Shown piece after piece: positions 17,341 through 26,918 of a DNA stretch of 39,440 bases; position 1 is the first letter of the stretch; each line of letters starts with the position of its first letter. Origin of the DNA: Lachnospiraceae bacterium (GTDB lineage: Bacteria > Bacillota > Clostridia > Lachnospirales > Lachnospiraceae); the NCBI GenBank assembly GCA_024403335.1, contig JAKSSA010000017.1, forward strand, positions 1-39,440, in the 5' to 3' direction. The notes under the pieces are model-generated. The model was given only the letters and a program-made list of their open reading frames with translations. It was not told the DNA's origin and did not search any database. The translations under genes and the position numbers were made by a program.

Positions 17341-18285
17341 TTACAAAATCTCATCAATAATCATCTTTGCTGCGCCATAAATACCCGCATCATTTCCAAG
17401 TGTAGCAAGCTTAATCTCGCTTTCTCCAAGCGGATACATCATGTTCTCGCTCATATGCTTTTTCAAAGATTCTGTAATAATTGTTCCGGCTTTTGATACT
17501 CCTCCGCCAATAACAAAAACTTCAGGATTAACAGTGCAAGCTACAGGTTTAAGTCCTGCTGCAAGAATAGTCATACACTTTTCAACAACCTGTATTGCAA
17601 ATTCATCTCCTGCTTTTGCATGATCAAAAATGTCCTTTGCTGTAAGCTTTTCTACATCATTTAAAGAAGTTTTTCCATTATATGCATCAAGTTCTTTCTT
17701 AGCAACTCTTACGATACCTGTAGCAGATGCATACTGTTCAAGATGTCCATGACCACCGCAACCGCACTTGGCTGTTTCTTCTTCATTAACGATAATGTGA
17801 CCGATTTCTCCGCCGCCACCCATAAAACCGCCAACAATCTTGCCGTTCACAATAACGCCACCACCAACACCTGTACCAAGTGTTACCATAACGATGTCTG
17901 AGTGTCCCTGTCCGCCACCTTTAAACATTTCGCCTAAAGCAGCTACATTTGCATCATTTCCAACTCTTACAGGATATCCGGTCTTTTCTTCCATCAAACG
18001 TCTGATAGGCACTCTTCCCCACTTAAGATTGGGGCAATGGAAAACATCCCCCTCCTTTGAAATAGGTCCAGGAATTCCCAAACCAACACCTTTAACTTCT
18101 TTTCTGTCTACATTCTTCTCTAAAAGCTTCTCATCGATAGCTTTTGCAATGTCAGCAGGAATCTGATTCTGATTATCAGCGGACTGATTGGTAGGAATCT
18201 CCCACTTATCAACCAAAACACCTTCTTCAGTAAAGAAACCACACTTAATTGTTGTTCCACCAACATCAAAACCAAATACGTACAT
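17341..18285 (-). CDS. glcK: ROK-family glucokinase
   Basis: ATP-dependent phosphorylation of glucose, 314 residues. N-terminal phosphate loop FGFDVGGTTIKCG; LGIPGP; the catalytic aspartate in VGNDANVAALGE; adenosine loop VTLGTGVGGGVIV; and the ROK zinc region GEIGHIIV followed by CGCGGHGHLEQYASATG. In the usual ROK motif (CGCGxxGCxE) a third cysteine binds zinc; here that position is histidine. Substrate specificity within ROK is hard to prove, but the ExGH and EQYASATG blocks and the place between hprK and murB fit glucokinase. A GAAGGA site lies 8 bases before the ATG. The 226-bp upstream gap has inverted repeats that may be regulatory. Confidence 0.88.
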   Translation of the reverse strand: MYVFGFDVGGTTIKCGFFTEEGVLVDKWEIPTNQSADNQNQIPADIAKAIDEKLLEKNVDRKEVKGVGLGIPGPISKEGDVFHCPNLKWGRVPIRRLMEEKTGYPVRVGNDANVAALGEMFKGGGQGHSDIVMVTLGTGVGGGVIVNGKIVGGFMGGGGEIGHIIVNEEETAKCGCGGHGHLEQYASATGIVRVAKKELDAYNGKTSLNDVEKLTAKDIFDHAKAGDEFAIQVVEKCMTILAAGLKPVACTVNPEVFVIGGGVSKAGTIITESLKKHMSENMMYPLGESEIKLATLGNDAGIYGAAKMIIDEIL

Positions 18286-18326
18286 AATAAATCCTTCTTT
18301 CCTGTAATTTATTTTACCGTAACTTT

Positions 18327-18367
18327 ACTGTCCTCTATCCAGGGTACAGTTTAATTGTAACTGTTAC
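18327..18367. promoter_or_regulatory. Possible operator sequences upstream of glcK
   Basis: In the hprK-glcK gap (18286-18511) there is an inverted repeat ACTGT/ACAGT (18327-18350, with partly paired middle) and a palindrome GTAACTGTTAC (18357-18367). They lie 40-85 bases before the glcK start. I could not find a convincing -35/-10 pair here, so function is uncertain. Confidence 0.3.
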
Positions 18368-18511
18368 TTTTGCCTTACTTTTACTATCACTTTTTATAAT
18401 TATGCTTTTACTGAAAAAATCGCTTTTCCTTTTTTATATTTTTCAATTTATTTAAATCTGACGCATTCACATTTTCCAAGCTTACTTATTTAACTGAGCA
18501 AATCATTAATA

Positions 18512-19432
18512 TCAGATTTTAAGATTTTCTGTTACCTTTTTGTACAAATCCTGTGCCGCATTATAGCCCATCTTCTTCTGTCTGTGATTAACTGCAGCGC
18601 ATTCACAAATAATTGCCAGATTTCGGCCTGGTCTGATCGGAATATTCTGACATACAACCTTGTTGCCAAGAATTTCAGTATAGGTATCTTCAAGTCCCAT
18701 TCTGTCATATTCCTTGTCTCTGTCCCACTCTTCAAGCTGAATAACCAGGTCAATATTCTGAGTATTCTTAACACTTTCAACGCCGAACAGATTCTTTACA
18801 TTGATAATGCCAATTCCTCGCAATTCAATAAAGTATCTTGTCATTTCAGGTGCAGAGCCAACCAATGTTGCATCACTTACCTTTTTGATTTCAACAACAT
18901 CATCACTTACAAGACGGTGTCCTCTCTTGATAAGTTCCAAAGCCGCTTCACTTTTACCAATACCACTTTCACCGGTTATCAAGATACCTTCACCATATAC
19001 ATCAACTAAAACACCATGAATGGAAATTCTCGGAGCAAGTTCAACTTTAAGCCATCTTATAACCTCACTCATGAAATCTGAAGTGGATTTTTCTGAAACA
19101 AGTATCGGAACTTTATTTTCAACCGCAATTTCAAGTATATCCTCACTTGGAACCATGCTCTGACAATAAACTATACAAGGGATTTTGAAACTCATAAGCT
19201 TTCTTACAATCTCAACAACTTCATCCCTTGATTTAGTTTCCATAAAGGATCTTTCAACATTACCAATTATCTGAATACGCTCATAATTAAAATCATCATA
19301 AAAACCTGCAAGCTGTAAAGCAGGTCTGTTTATTTCAGAAGTCGTAACCTGAATTTCTTCAAGATTAATCTCCGGAGTACAATTCTTAAGCTGCAATTGT
19401 TCAGCAATTTTTGACAAAGCTACAGTGTACAT
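18512..19432 (-). CDS. hprK: HPr kinase/phosphorylase
   Basis: Bifunctional enzyme that phosphorylates or dephosphorylates the regulatory serine of HPr and Crh, the entry point to carbon-catabolite control in Firmicutes. 306 residues, full length. N-terminal HprK domain, then the catalytic domain with His139 (SIHGVLVDVYG), Walker A GESGIGKS (154-161), RLVSDD with Asp178, the family signature ELRGIGIINV, and the C-terminal PIRPGRNLAI loop. A clear promoter lies upstream (19466-19494) and AAGGGG precedes the ATG. A Crh-like substrate is encoded in the same cluster at 14190-14450. The usual direct uvrC-hprK neighbourhood is broken here by the rhomboid/TelA/TerD/ATPase operon. Confidence 0.96.
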   Translation of the reverse strand: MYTVALSKIAEQLQLKNCTPEINLEEIQVTTSEINRPALQLAGFYDDFNYERIQIIGNVERSFMETKSRDEVVEIVRKLMSFKIPCIVYCQSMVPSEDILEIAVENKVPILVSEKSTSDFMSEVIRWLKVELAPRISIHGVLVDVYGEGILITGESGIGKSEAALELIKRGHRLVSDDVVEIKKVSDATLVGSAPEMTRYFIELRGIGIINVKNLFGVESVKNTQNIDLVIQLEEWDRDKEYDRMGLEDTYTEILGNKVVCQNIPIRPGRNLAIICECAAVNHRQKKMGYNAAQDLYKKVTENLKI

Positions 19433-19465
19433 TTTATCCCCTTCCTATTTAAAGAATGCACTAAA

Positions 19466-19494
19466 AGTATAACTCATATGCACTCTTTTTTCAA
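19466..19494 (-). promoter_or_regulatory. Sigma-A promoter for hprK with flanking direct repeats
   Basis: Minus strand TTGAAA (19489-19494), 17-base spacer, TATACT (19466-19471). A direct repeat, ATGCACT in plus orientation at 19456-19462 and 19478-19484, lies on both sides of the -10 at a 22-bp interval (two helical turns), and may be an operator. The leader to the ATG at 19432 would be about 27 bases. Confidence 0.65.
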
Positions 19495-19558
19495 CAATAA
19501 ACCTATATATTGTGGTCTGCTGATTTCATGATTTTGATTTGTGCTTTTTATAATTTTT

Positions 19559-19608
19559 GTCTGTGATTTTTATATTTTTTGTCTGTGAATTTTATTTTTT
19601 GTCTGTGA
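19559..19608. repeat. Three short direct repeats in the ATPase-hprK gap
   Basis: TTTTTGTCTGTGA recurs with GTCTGTGA at 19559, 19581 and 19601 (22 and 20 bp apart) in a T-rich stretch. The whole 315-bp gap (19433-19747) holds the hprK promoter, these repeats and the ATPase terminator; I see no gene in it. Confidence 0.6.
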
Positions 19609-19710
19609 ATTTTAAGTTTTTATATTTATAGGTTTTATGATTTTGGTTTGTTGATTTTACAATATACGATTTATTGCCGGTTATTAATTGATTTGTTCAA
19701 AAAACAATAA

Positions 19711-19739
19711 TAAAAATCGGAGCCCCCTAAAGAGCCCCG
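19711..19739 (-). terminator. Rho-independent terminator of the Ca2+ ATPase operon
   Basis: Minus strand stem-loop at 19718-19739 (CGGGGCTC pairing with GGGCTCCG with wobbles), followed by ATTTTTA. It is just past the ATPase stop codon. Confidence 0.75.
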
Positions 19740-19747
19740 AAATAATA

Positions 19748-22402
19748 TTATTTCTTAATTTTTGACATGATGCATTTTCTTGCAAGGTCAACAGGAATAA
19801 TCAATAAGGCAAGTCCCATTGCTACAAATAATGCCTTTACATTAAGTGTGGTTGTTGAAAATACTGCGCCACCGATTTCAATAATGATTGTCTGGAGAAC
19901 AAAGATTGAACCCATAACAGTCATAAATCTCTTATTCTCGCTGATGTGTTCAAATACATTATACTTTTCAGATCTTGTATTTAAGCTGTTAAAAATTACA
20001 GAATAGATGAAGAATGCAAACATAAATGTCTTCTTGTATAACTCAACATCTACGCCCTCAGGAGTTACAAATTTTGTAATACCAAATGGATCTTCAAGAA
20101 TAAGGATTGAACCAAGTGTAATAAATACGGCTGCTGTTGCAATTGCAGACTTGATATATCCTGTAAGAATATTATCTGCTCTCTTAACAGGCTTTTCATT
20201 CATATATCTGTCAAGAATCGGTTCACCACCAAAAGCCATGGCAGCAAGTGTATCCATAATAAGGTTTATCCACAAAATCTGTACAATTGAGAAAGGCTCT
20301 GTCCATCCAAGTATCGGTGCCACAATATTCATCAAAAGTGTACATACATTAACAGTAAGCTGGAATATGAGGAACTTTCCTACAGACTTAGCCATTGTTC
20401 TTGAATTAAGCACACAGTCCTTAATTGAAGTAAGTGAGTTATTAAGAATAACAACATCACCTGCTTCTTGAGCAACTGCTGTACCATCACCCATTGCAAA
20501 TCCGACATCGGCCTGCTTCAAAGCAGGAGCATCATTAACACCATCACCTGTCATACCACATACATCATCAAGTGACTGTGAAATTTCTACTAAACGTTTC
20601 TTATCAAGAGGCTTTGCACGACTTACAACTCTCAGATTATGAATAATCTTTTTAAGTTCTTCATCTGACATCTTTTCAAGTTCATCATGAGTTAAAGCAA
20701 CATCGTCAGAATTTTCTTTATAGATGCCTGCTTCACTTGCAATCGCAACTGCTGTTTCACTTGCATCACCTGTAACCATTACAACCTGAATACCAGCCTT
20801 GTTTAATATCTGAACAGTTTCAACAGCATCAGCTCTTACATTATCTCTTAAGCACAAAACTGCAAGTAATACAGTCTGACCGTCTTTGATTCTGGCAACA
20901 GAAAGAAGCTTCATGGTTCTCTTTGCCTGCTCAATCATCTGATTTTCAACTTTTTCACGATCAGTTTTTGTAAATTCTTTAACTTCGCCTGATGGATCAA
21001 CATAGTGAGTAAGCTTTGTAATAATATTTTCTGTTGCACCTTTCCAATAAACGGTTCCATCCTTCATTTCTGCTGTTGCGCACTTCTTTTCAGAATCAAA
21101 TCCGCTTATTTCCTTAACCTTTGAAGGATCATTTTTTGAATCATCATATCCGCTTTGGATTGCATAGGTAAGTAATGCTCTGTCCATATTATTACTTCCT
21201 ATAGCCTTGCCTTCTGCAGAAACCTTAGCAAGATTATTTACGGTAATAGCTTCAATAAACTCAGGTGTAACAATACTCTTAACAATTTCACCATTACCTG
21301 CAATGAATTCAACTAATGAAAGGTTACCCTGTGTAATAGTACCTGTTTTATCACTAAAAAGAACATTCATGTAAGCAGAATCAGAAAATGCTGCCTTATG
21401 GCTTACTAAAATATTCTTCTTATACATTGATTCAGTATTCATTGACTGAACCAAGCTGTTCATCATCGGAAGACCTTCAGGTACAGCCATGATAACAATA
21501 CTTGCCATGAGCATTACTGCTTCTGCAATAGCTAAAATAACAAATACAAAATCTACTGCAACAGTAGCATTAACAACTGATAAAACTACCTGTAAAATAC
21601 CTGCTATGGCTGCTGCTGAAACACCAAGCTTACCGATACCTGCTGCAACTTTTTCAAGCTTAAGACTTGAAGTATCAATTCTTTCCTCTTCAGAATCATC
21701 AGTTAAAGACTTGTTGATTTTACCAAGTTCAGATGCATCACCAATAACTGTGGCAACCATATATCCTTCGCCCTGAGTTACTACTGAACCCATAAAGATT
21801 TTAGACTCAGAATTGTAATCTGTTGATTCTGCATCAGTATAATCTTCTGCTGCTGATTTATTTTCATCTCGCGACTCACCATTTAAAGCCGCCTGAGATA
21901 CTTTAATCTTTCCTTCAAAAATCAGACCGTCTACAGGGACCTTGTCACCTGCCTGAACAAGTACAACATCTCCCTTTACAATATCACTTGTAAGTATGCT
22001 TACTAATTGTCCATTTCTTATTACCTTTGCAAAGGTTTTGTTATATTCCTCCTGCAAAGCTTCGCTTCTTGATGTATTTCTGTACTCAGACAATGTACTA
22101 AAGCCTGTTGCCAAAGCAATTGCAAGCACGATACTGAAAATTTCGATCAAATCATTTTCACCACCAATGCTTGGTACAAAAATTCCAACTACTGCAAGTA
22201 CAACCTTTAAAAGCAATGCTCCACACAAAACCTTAATCCAGATATCATCAAATGCTCCTAAAAACATTGACCACAAAGACTCAGTTTCCTTCTTTGCCAA
22301 AGCATTGGTACCAAACTTATCAGTGCTTTCCTTAACCTGTGCATCAGTTAAGCCCTTCATAAGTTCATCCTTGTTCATCTTCTTAATGTCATTATTATCC
22401 AT
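19748..22402 (-). CDS. P-type Ca2+-translocating ATPase (PMCA-like)
   Basis: 884-residue cation pump, probably exporting Ca2+. Actuator motif LNGESRDE, M4 motif VPEGLP (about 307-312), phosphorylation site FSDKTGTIT with Asp351, hinge MTGDGVNDAPALK, and M6 NLIMDTLAAMAFGGEP, where the Asn and Asp that bind Ca2+ in SERCA/PMCA pumps are kept. The Glu of PEGL is also kept, supporting Ca2+ rather than heavy metal or K+. About ten hydrophobic segments are visible. The stretch between M4 and the phosphorylation site (NILVSHKAAFSDSAYM) differs from the common LVRxLxAVETLGS pattern, marking a divergent subfamily. It is the last gene of the rhomboid-telA-terD-ATPase operon, 36 bases after terD, with GGAGG 13 bases before the ATG and a terminator after the stop. 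Confidence 0.9.
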   Translation of the reverse strand: MDNNDIKKMNKDELMKGLTDAQVKESTDKFGTNALAKKETESLWSMFLGAFDDIWIKVLCGALLLKVVLAVVGIFVPSIGGENDLIEIFSIVLAIALATGFSTLSEYRNTSRSEALQEEYNKTFAKVIRNGQLVSILTSDIVKGDVVLVQAGDKVPVDGLIFEGKIKVSQAALNGESRDENKSAAEDYTDAESTDYNSESKIFMGSVVTQGEGYMVATVIGDASELGKINKSLTDDSEEERIDTSSLKLEKVAAGIGKLGVSAAAIAGILQVVLSVVNATVAVDFVFVILAIAEAVMLMASIVIMAVPEGLPMMNSLVQSMNTESMYKKNILVSHKAAFSDSAYMNVLFSDKTGTITQGNLSLVEFIAGNGEIVKSIVTPEFIEAITVNNLAKVSAEGKAIGSNNMDRALLTYAIQSGYDDSKNDPSKVKEISGFDSEKKCATAEMKDGTVYWKGATENIITKLTHYVDPSGEVKEFTKTDREKVENQMIEQAKRTMKLLSVARIKDGQTVLLAVLCLRDNVRADAVETVQILNKAGIQVVMVTGDASETAVAIASEAGIYKENSDDVALTHDELEKMSDEELKKIIHNLRVVSRAKPLDKKRLVEISQSLDDVCGMTGDGVNDAPALKQADVGFAMGDGTAVAQEAGDVVILNNSLTSIKDCVLNSRTMAKSVGKFLIFQLTVNVCTLLMNIVAPILGWTEPFSIVQILWINLIMDTLAAMAFGGEPILDRYMNEKPVKRADNILTGYIKSAIATAAVFITLGSILILEDPFGITKFVTPEGVDVELYKKTFMFAFFIYSVIFNSLNTRSEKYNVFEHISENKRFMTVMGSIFVLQTIIIEIGGAVFSTTTLNVKALFVAMGLALLIIPVDLARKCIMSKIKK

Positions 22403-22438
22403 TTTTCTTACTGTTCCTCCAAATAAGCCAACTATATC

Positions 22439-23020
22439 TTAAGCTACTTCAATTCCATAATGACCGCATAATGCAGCTAAACCACCCTGGAAACCACTTC
22501 CAATTGCATTGAACTTCCAGTCACCATTATACTTATAAAGTTCACCTACTACGATTGCTGTTTCAATAGAGAAGTCCTCTGCTAAATCATAGCGAATAAG
22601 TTCTTTGCCTGTTGTCTCATCAACCAAACGGATAAAGGAGTTATTAACCTGTCCAAAGTTCTGTCTTCTGACATCATAATCATAGATGGTTACAGTGAAA
22701 GCGATTCTTTCGATATTTTCAGGAAGTTTTGTCAAGTCAACCAAAATCTGTTCATCGTCACCTTCACCCTCGCCTGTTAAGTTATCACCCATATGCTTTA
22801 CAGAGCCTGTCTTATGCTCAAGGTTTCCATAGAAAATAAATTCCTTTTCTGTCGGGCACTTGGCATTTGAAGCAAGCATAAAAGCTGCTGCATCGAGGTC
22901 AAAATCCGGGCCTGAATCATAGCAATTAACATCCCAACCCAAGCCTACCATAATCTTGGTAAGACTGGGATTTCCTTTAGTTAAATCAACTTTTTGTCCT
23001 TTTTGTAAACTAATAGACAT
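22439..23020 (-). CDS. TerD-family Ca2+-binding stress protein
   Basis: 193-residue TerD domain protein (PF02342). Characteristic blocks: LGWDVN, the acidic [31 protein letters not shown], the [20 protein letters not shown] region, and [20 protein letters not shown] at the end. Family members bind Ca2+ through the acidic loops and belong to tellurite/chemical-stress (ter) gene sets. The true role is poorly understood and is not necessarily tellurite resistance. AGAGGTG precedes the ATG. It lies between a TelA homologue and a Ca2+ pump, which fits a Ca2+-linked envelope-stress function (inference). Confidence 0.92.
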   Translation of the reverse strand: MSISLQKGQKVDLTKGNPSLTKIMVGLGWDVNCYDSGPDFDLDAAAFMLASNAKCPTEKEFIFYGNLEHKTGSVKHMGDNLTGEGEGDDEQILVDLTKLPENIERIAFTVTIYDYDVRRQNFGQVNNSFIRLVDETTGKELIRYDLAEDFSIETAIVVGELYKYNGDWKFNAIGSGFQGGLAALCGHYGIEVA

Positions 23021-23074
23021 ATTGCACCTCTTTTTAACAAAAATATATATTTTTTTATTAGACTTAAATTAAAA

Positions 23075-24235
23075 TTACTGTCTCTTAGGCATACGATATT
23101 TCTTGTTGAATTCAGCCTTTATATTTTCAAGTCTGGCCTGATCTTCAACTCTTCTCTTTCTTGTATCAGCTTCAATGGTTCTTACCTCTTCAATACCTGT
23201 TGTAATGGTTCTCCATGTAGCCTCTAAAGTTTCAATCTGAATTGCACTGCCTGAAGACATCTGTGCAGTTTTCTTTGCAATTTCCATGTTGTTCTGTGCA
23301 TTCTTTAAAAGAAGCTCATTTGTTTTCTTATCAAGTGCAGATAAAGATTCAGCCTGTATCTTCTGTCTCTTAAGCATGATTGCCTGTGCAAGTGCCTGCT
23401 TGAAAACAGGTAAAGTTACGATGAAAGCTGAGTTAATCTTACGTACAAGATTATAATTTGTATATTCCATTGTCTTAAGCATCGGAATTGTCTGCATTGC
23501 AACATTTTCAGCGATTCTCAAATCAAAGGTACGCTGCTCCATCATCTGCAAAGCCTGGTTCATGCTTGTAATTTCAAACTGAAGGGACTGATCGCCTGTT
23601 TCATCAAGCTTTGCCTGTAATTCAGTAATATACTGGTTAATTTCCTTACAAGCTTCATCACCAGCAAGAATATACTTAACAAGCTCCTGATAATAATCAA
23701 CATTAGCTTCAAACATAGTAGCAAGCTTCTTGTTTGACTTTTTGATTTCTGATTCGTAGCCTTTAAGCTGAACATAAATCTTATCAACATCCTCGCCCAT
23801 TGTATGATATTTTGCAAGTATGTCCTCGATTTTCTTTTTAAGGAATCCGAATAATCCCTTCTTTTCCTTAATCTCATCGATATCGAACTGATCCATGATT
23901 TTGGTCAAAGCAGTAAGCAGTTCACCTGAATCATTAAGCTGCTTCATTCCCATGCTGTTAAGTACTGCATCAGATGTTTTTGAGATTTCTTCTGCAACTT
24001 CTGCACCAAAAGAAACAATGGTATCCATGTTGTGAACTTCGATAGTGCTAACTAATGCATCAATTTCCTCAGGATTAACATTCTGATATATTTTTTCTTT
24101 CTCATCTTCAATATTAATCTGCTCAACAACCATTACCTCCTGCTTTACATCCGGTTCTTTAGCGGCAAGAGGCGCATTTTCGGTCTCTGTCTTTTCCTCA
24201 ACTACAGTAGCAGTCTTTGTAAAATCAATTGCCAT
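23075..24235 (-). CDS. TelA-family toxic anion resistance protein
   Basis: 386-residue mostly helical protein of the TelA family (PF05816). An acidic N-terminal region (to about residue 60) is followed by long amphipathic helices, including KKGLFGFLKKKIEDILAKY, FEANVDYYQELVKYILAGDE, and the conserved C-terminal LPVFKQALAQAIMLKRQKIQ. Family members are linked genetically to tellurite and other toxic agents, and no enzyme activity is known. No signal peptide or membrane segment is seen, so it is probably cytoplasmic. AGGAGG stands before the ATG. It follows the rhomboid gene by 28 bases and precedes terD by 54. Confidence 0.9.
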   Translation of the reverse strand: MAIDFTKTATVVEEKTETENAPLAAKEPDVKQEVMVVEQINIEDEKEKIYQNVNPEEIDALVSTIEVHNMDTIVSFGAEVAEEISKTSDAVLNSMGMKQLNDSGELLTALTKIMDQFDIDEIKEKKGLFGFLKKKIEDILAKYHTMGEDVDKIYVQLKGYESEIKKSNKKLATMFEANVDYYQELVKYILAGDEACKEINQYITELQAKLDETGDQSLQFEITSMNQALQMMEQRTFDLRIAENVAMQTIPMLKTMEYTNYNLVRKINSAFIVTLPVFKQALAQAIMLKRQKIQAESLSALDKKTNELLLKNAQNNMEIAKKTAQMSSGSAIQIETLEATWRTITTGIEEVRTIEADTRKRRVEDQARLENIKAEFNKKYRMPKRQ

Positions 24236-24263
24236 TTTTATTTCCTCCTAAAAGTATAAATAA

Positions 24264-24860
24264 CTAAAATCTTCTCCTTCGTTTGTTCATAAGCTTACCC
24301 ATAACAGAACCCGTAATACCACCGAGAATATGAGTAAGATTTGAAACATTGTCATCAATAACGATTCCTTTGTAAATTTCTTCTCCGATATAGATTAAAA
24401 ATACCAAAATGAAGGTAATCGGTATTTCACCTTCGCTTGCTTTAGTTAATGAAGCAAGAAGTATGAATGCAAATACCACACCTGATGCTCCAAGCAATAC
24501 AGTGCCGGGAAAGAAGAAATAATGTACCACTCCTGTAACAAAAGCTGTTACCAATATTACAAGAAGTATATCTGACGAACCATATTTTTCTTCAAGCAAT
24601 GGTCCTATAACAAGGATCAAAGTGATATTACCAAAGAAGTGAGCCCAATTCGCATGTCCTAACACATGTGTAAAAAATCTTATGTAAGTCATCGGATTTG
24701 AAAGTGAGGTCCCACCCACACTGAATATTGTTGATGTCGCCCAATGATTTGTTAAAAGATCAATCACAAGAATAATCAGACATGCAAATGAAAATCCGAG
24801 AATTACAGGAGAATTGTATGACAGTCTGAGATTAATTCTCTTTTTCTTTACTTCACCCAT
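24264..24860 (-). CDS. Rhomboid-family intramembrane serine protease
   Basis: 198-residue membrane protein with about six hydrophobic segments. Catalytic motif GASG with Ser126 and the partner His177 in LTHILGG; the upstream HANWAHFFGN block has the conserved His74 and Asn78. Both members of the Ser-His dyad are present, so it should be active. The C-terminus is very basic (NKRRRRF). It is the first gene of the stress operon, behind a near-consensus promoter (24904-24932) and with GGAGG before the ATG. The substrate is unknown; location suggests a membrane-stress role (inference). Confidence 0.9.
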   Translation of the reverse strand: MGEVKKKRINLRLSYNSPVILGFSFACLIILVIDLLTNHWATSTIFSVGGTSLSNPMTYIRFFTHVLGHANWAHFFGNITLILVIGPLLEEKYGSSDILLVILVTAFVTGVVHYFFFPGTVLLGASGVVFAFILLASLTKASEGEIPITFILVFLIYIGEEIYKGIVIDDNVSNLTHILGGITGSVMGKLMNKRRRRF

Positions 24861-24903
24861 TATGTCCTCCCAAAAAACATTTTTTAGGTTTCAACCTTGC
24901 CTA

Positions 24904-24932
24904 ATTTTATCAATTTAATGCTTTTATGTCAA
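24904..24932 (-). promoter_or_regulatory. Near-consensus sigma-A promoter of the rhomboid-telA-terD-ATPase operon
   Basis: Minus strand TTGACA (24927-24932), a 17-base spacer and TAAAAT (24904-24909). The -35 directly follows the hairpin that ends the uvrC transcript. Predicted leader is about 37 bases. Confidence 0.8.
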
Positions 24933-24958
24933 TGAAAACGGCGTCCTTAAACGCCGTT
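24933..24958 (-). terminator. Terminator hairpin downstream of uvrC
   Basis: Perfect 8-bp GC-rich stem AACGGCGT/ACGCCGTT (24937-24944 with 24951-24958, 6-base loop), followed on the minus strand by TTC and the TTGACA of the next promoter. The T-run is short, so the terminator may be leaky. Confidence 0.6.
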
Positions 24959-25020
24959 CTAACCATATTCTAACCTTCATTAATTATTTCTTTAAACTTT
25001 ATTTAGAATTTATAAAATAC

Positions 25021-26901
25021 TTACGATTTGCTCTTCCTTTTAGCAAAAAAGTCAAATATTTTCTGCGCTGCAAGTATGTTCATTGTAGGAACTGAAGACA
25101 ATTCCTCCAAAGATGCCGAAGCTATTTCCTCAATTGAGCCAAAATGCTTCATCAAAGCTCTTCTTCTCTTATCGCCTATACCATCAATGTCATCAAGAAT
25201 TGAATGAATCTGTGCCTTTCCACGAAGACTTCTGTGATATTCAATGGCAAACCGGTGAACTTCATCCTGAATTCTTGTGATGAGATGAAATACCTCAGAA
25301 TGAGTATCAAGTGGCAGCTCTTCATTATTAAAAATCAAGCCTCTTGTTCTGTGCCTGTCATCCTTTACCATGCCGCAAACAGGAATATGTATTCCAAGCT
25401 CATTCATTACCTCAAGTGCTATTCCAATCTGGCCCTTACCACCATCCATCAAAATCAAATCAGGATACCGGCTTAAGTCCTTTTCATGTCCTAAACGCCT
25501 TGTAAGCACTTCTCTTAAACTTGCATAATCATCTTGTCCCTCAAAGGATTTAATCTTGAATTTTCTGTAATCTGACGGTTTTTTCTTGCCATTTTCAAAA
25601 GCAACCATCGAACCGACATTTTCAAAACCATTTATGTTGGAAATATCATAGGACTCAATTCTTTTCACACTGTCAAGTCCAAGTATATTTGCAAGGTCAT
25701 CTACTGCACCTTCAGTTTTCGCCTTTTCAATTCTAAATTTGTCATTATCCTTTGAAAGATTAATCATTGCATTATTGCAGGCTAATTCAACTAATCTTTC
25801 CTTTTCACCCAAAACCGGCAAAATAATAGATACCTTTCTTCCGGCTTTTTCACTTAACATTTTTTCTATAAGCTCTCTTTCCTCTATATCATCTGACAAA
25901 AGGATTTCTTTTGGAATATAAGGATTGCCGGAATAATACTGCTTAACAAATTCCGTCATTACTGATTTTCTGTCATCGCCTGAAACATTATCAAAATAAA
26001 ACTTATCGTTACCCAAAAGCTTACCATTTCTTACATACATTATCTCTACCAAAGCAGCATTAACGTTTACGGCAATACCGACAATATCTCTGTCTACAAT
26101 TGTAGTATCAGTAGATTTTTGCTGTGAAGTCATTCTTTCTATAGAGAATATGAGGTCGCGCAGTTCCAAAGCTTTCTCATATTCCATTTCTTCAGAGGCC
26201 TTTTCCATTTTTATTCTTAATTCATCAAGTACAGTATCATACTTGCCATTTAAGAAATCTATTGCTTTTTTTACTCCCTCAGCATATTTTTGCTCGTATA
26301 AAGAAACAGCTTTGTCATTTGATATTATTCCCTGTCTGTAACTGCTTTTTAAAAGGCAGGGAGCATTACACTGCCCGATATGATAATAAAGACAAGGTGC
26401 TGCATTCTCTTTAAAGTCCTTTTCAGTTTCAAGTTTTTTGTTACACTTTCTTATACCAAAGGATTTCTGAATAAGTTCTATAGTATTCTTTGCTGCCTGC
26501 CCTGAAGTATAAGGCCCGAAATATTTAGCTTTATCTTTTTTTCGTTCTCTTGCAATAAAAATACGGGGAAATCTTTCATTTATGGTAATTTTAATGTAAG
26601 GATAACCCTTATCATCTTTAAGCATAGTATTGTACTGTGGCATGTGTTCTTTTATAAGATTACATTCAAGTACTAATGCTTCCATTTCAGAATCAACCAC
26701 ATAATATTCAAACCAGGCAATCTTTTTTACCATATGCTGAATTTTAGGCATCAGCCTGCGCTCGTCCTGAAAATACTGATGAACACGATTGTAAAGATTC
26801 ACTGCCTTTCCGACATATATTATCTTATCCGAAGAATCGTGCATTATATAAACGCCCGGTTTATGCGGTAATATTTTCAATTCGTGTTCAATGTCAAACA
26901 T
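25021..26901 (-). CDS. uvrC: Excinuclease ABC subunit C
   Basis: Makes the dual incision in nucleotide excision repair with UvrA and UvrB; 626 residues. N-terminal GIY-YIG nuclease domain ([19 protein letters not shown]), a UVR UvrB-binding motif around [17 protein letters not shown], the RNase H-like C-terminal nuclease domain ([30 protein letters not shown]), and C-terminal helix-hairpin-helix repeats ([20 protein letters not shown]). The ATG at 26901 has GAGGG 5-6 bases upstream. A stable hairpin (26919-26945) lies immediately before that ribosome site. It is the only gene in its unit, between ftsH and the stress operon. Confidence 0.96.
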   Translation of the reverse strand: MFDIEHELKILPHKPGVYIMHDSSDKIIYVGKAVNLYNRVHQYFQDERRLMPKIQHMVKKIAWFEYYVVDSEMEALVLECNLIKEHMPQYNTMLKDDKGYPYIKITINERFPRIFIARERKKDKAKYFGPYTSGQAAKNTIELIQKSFGIRKCNKKLETEKDFKENAAPCLYYHIGQCNAPCLLKSSYRQGIISNDKAVSLYEQKYAEGVKKAIDFLNGKYDTVLDELRIKMEKASEEMEYEKALELRDLIFSIERMTSQQKSTDTTIVDRDIVGIAVNVNAALVEIMYVRNGKLLGNDKFYFDNVSGDDRKSVMTEFVKQYYSGNPYIPKEILLSDDIEERELIEKMLSEKAGRKVSIILPVLGEKERLVELACNNAMINLSKDNDKFRIEKAKTEGAVDDLANILGLDSVKRIESYDISNINGFENVGSMVAFENGKKKPSDYRKFKIKSFEGQDDYASLREVLTRRLGHEKDLSRYPDLILMDGGKGQIGIALEVMNELGIHIPVCGMVKDDRHRTRGLIFNNEELPLDTHSEVFHLITRIQDEVHRFAIEYHRSLRGKAQIHSILDDIDGIGDKRRRALMKHFGSIEEIASASLEELSSVPTMNILAAQKIFDFFAKRKSKS

Positions 26902-26918
26902 ATTTCCCTCAATTTTTT

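Noticed and set aside
18464..18529. Long-range stem AAATCTGA/TCAGATTT at the end of hprK as a terminator
   Set aside because: The loop is about 50 bases and one arm is inside the coding region; no T-run follows.
23039..23054. 16-bp palindrome AAAAATATATATTTTT before terD as an operator
   Set aside because: Simple A/T run that can arise by chance in AT-rich DNA; no second feature supports it.
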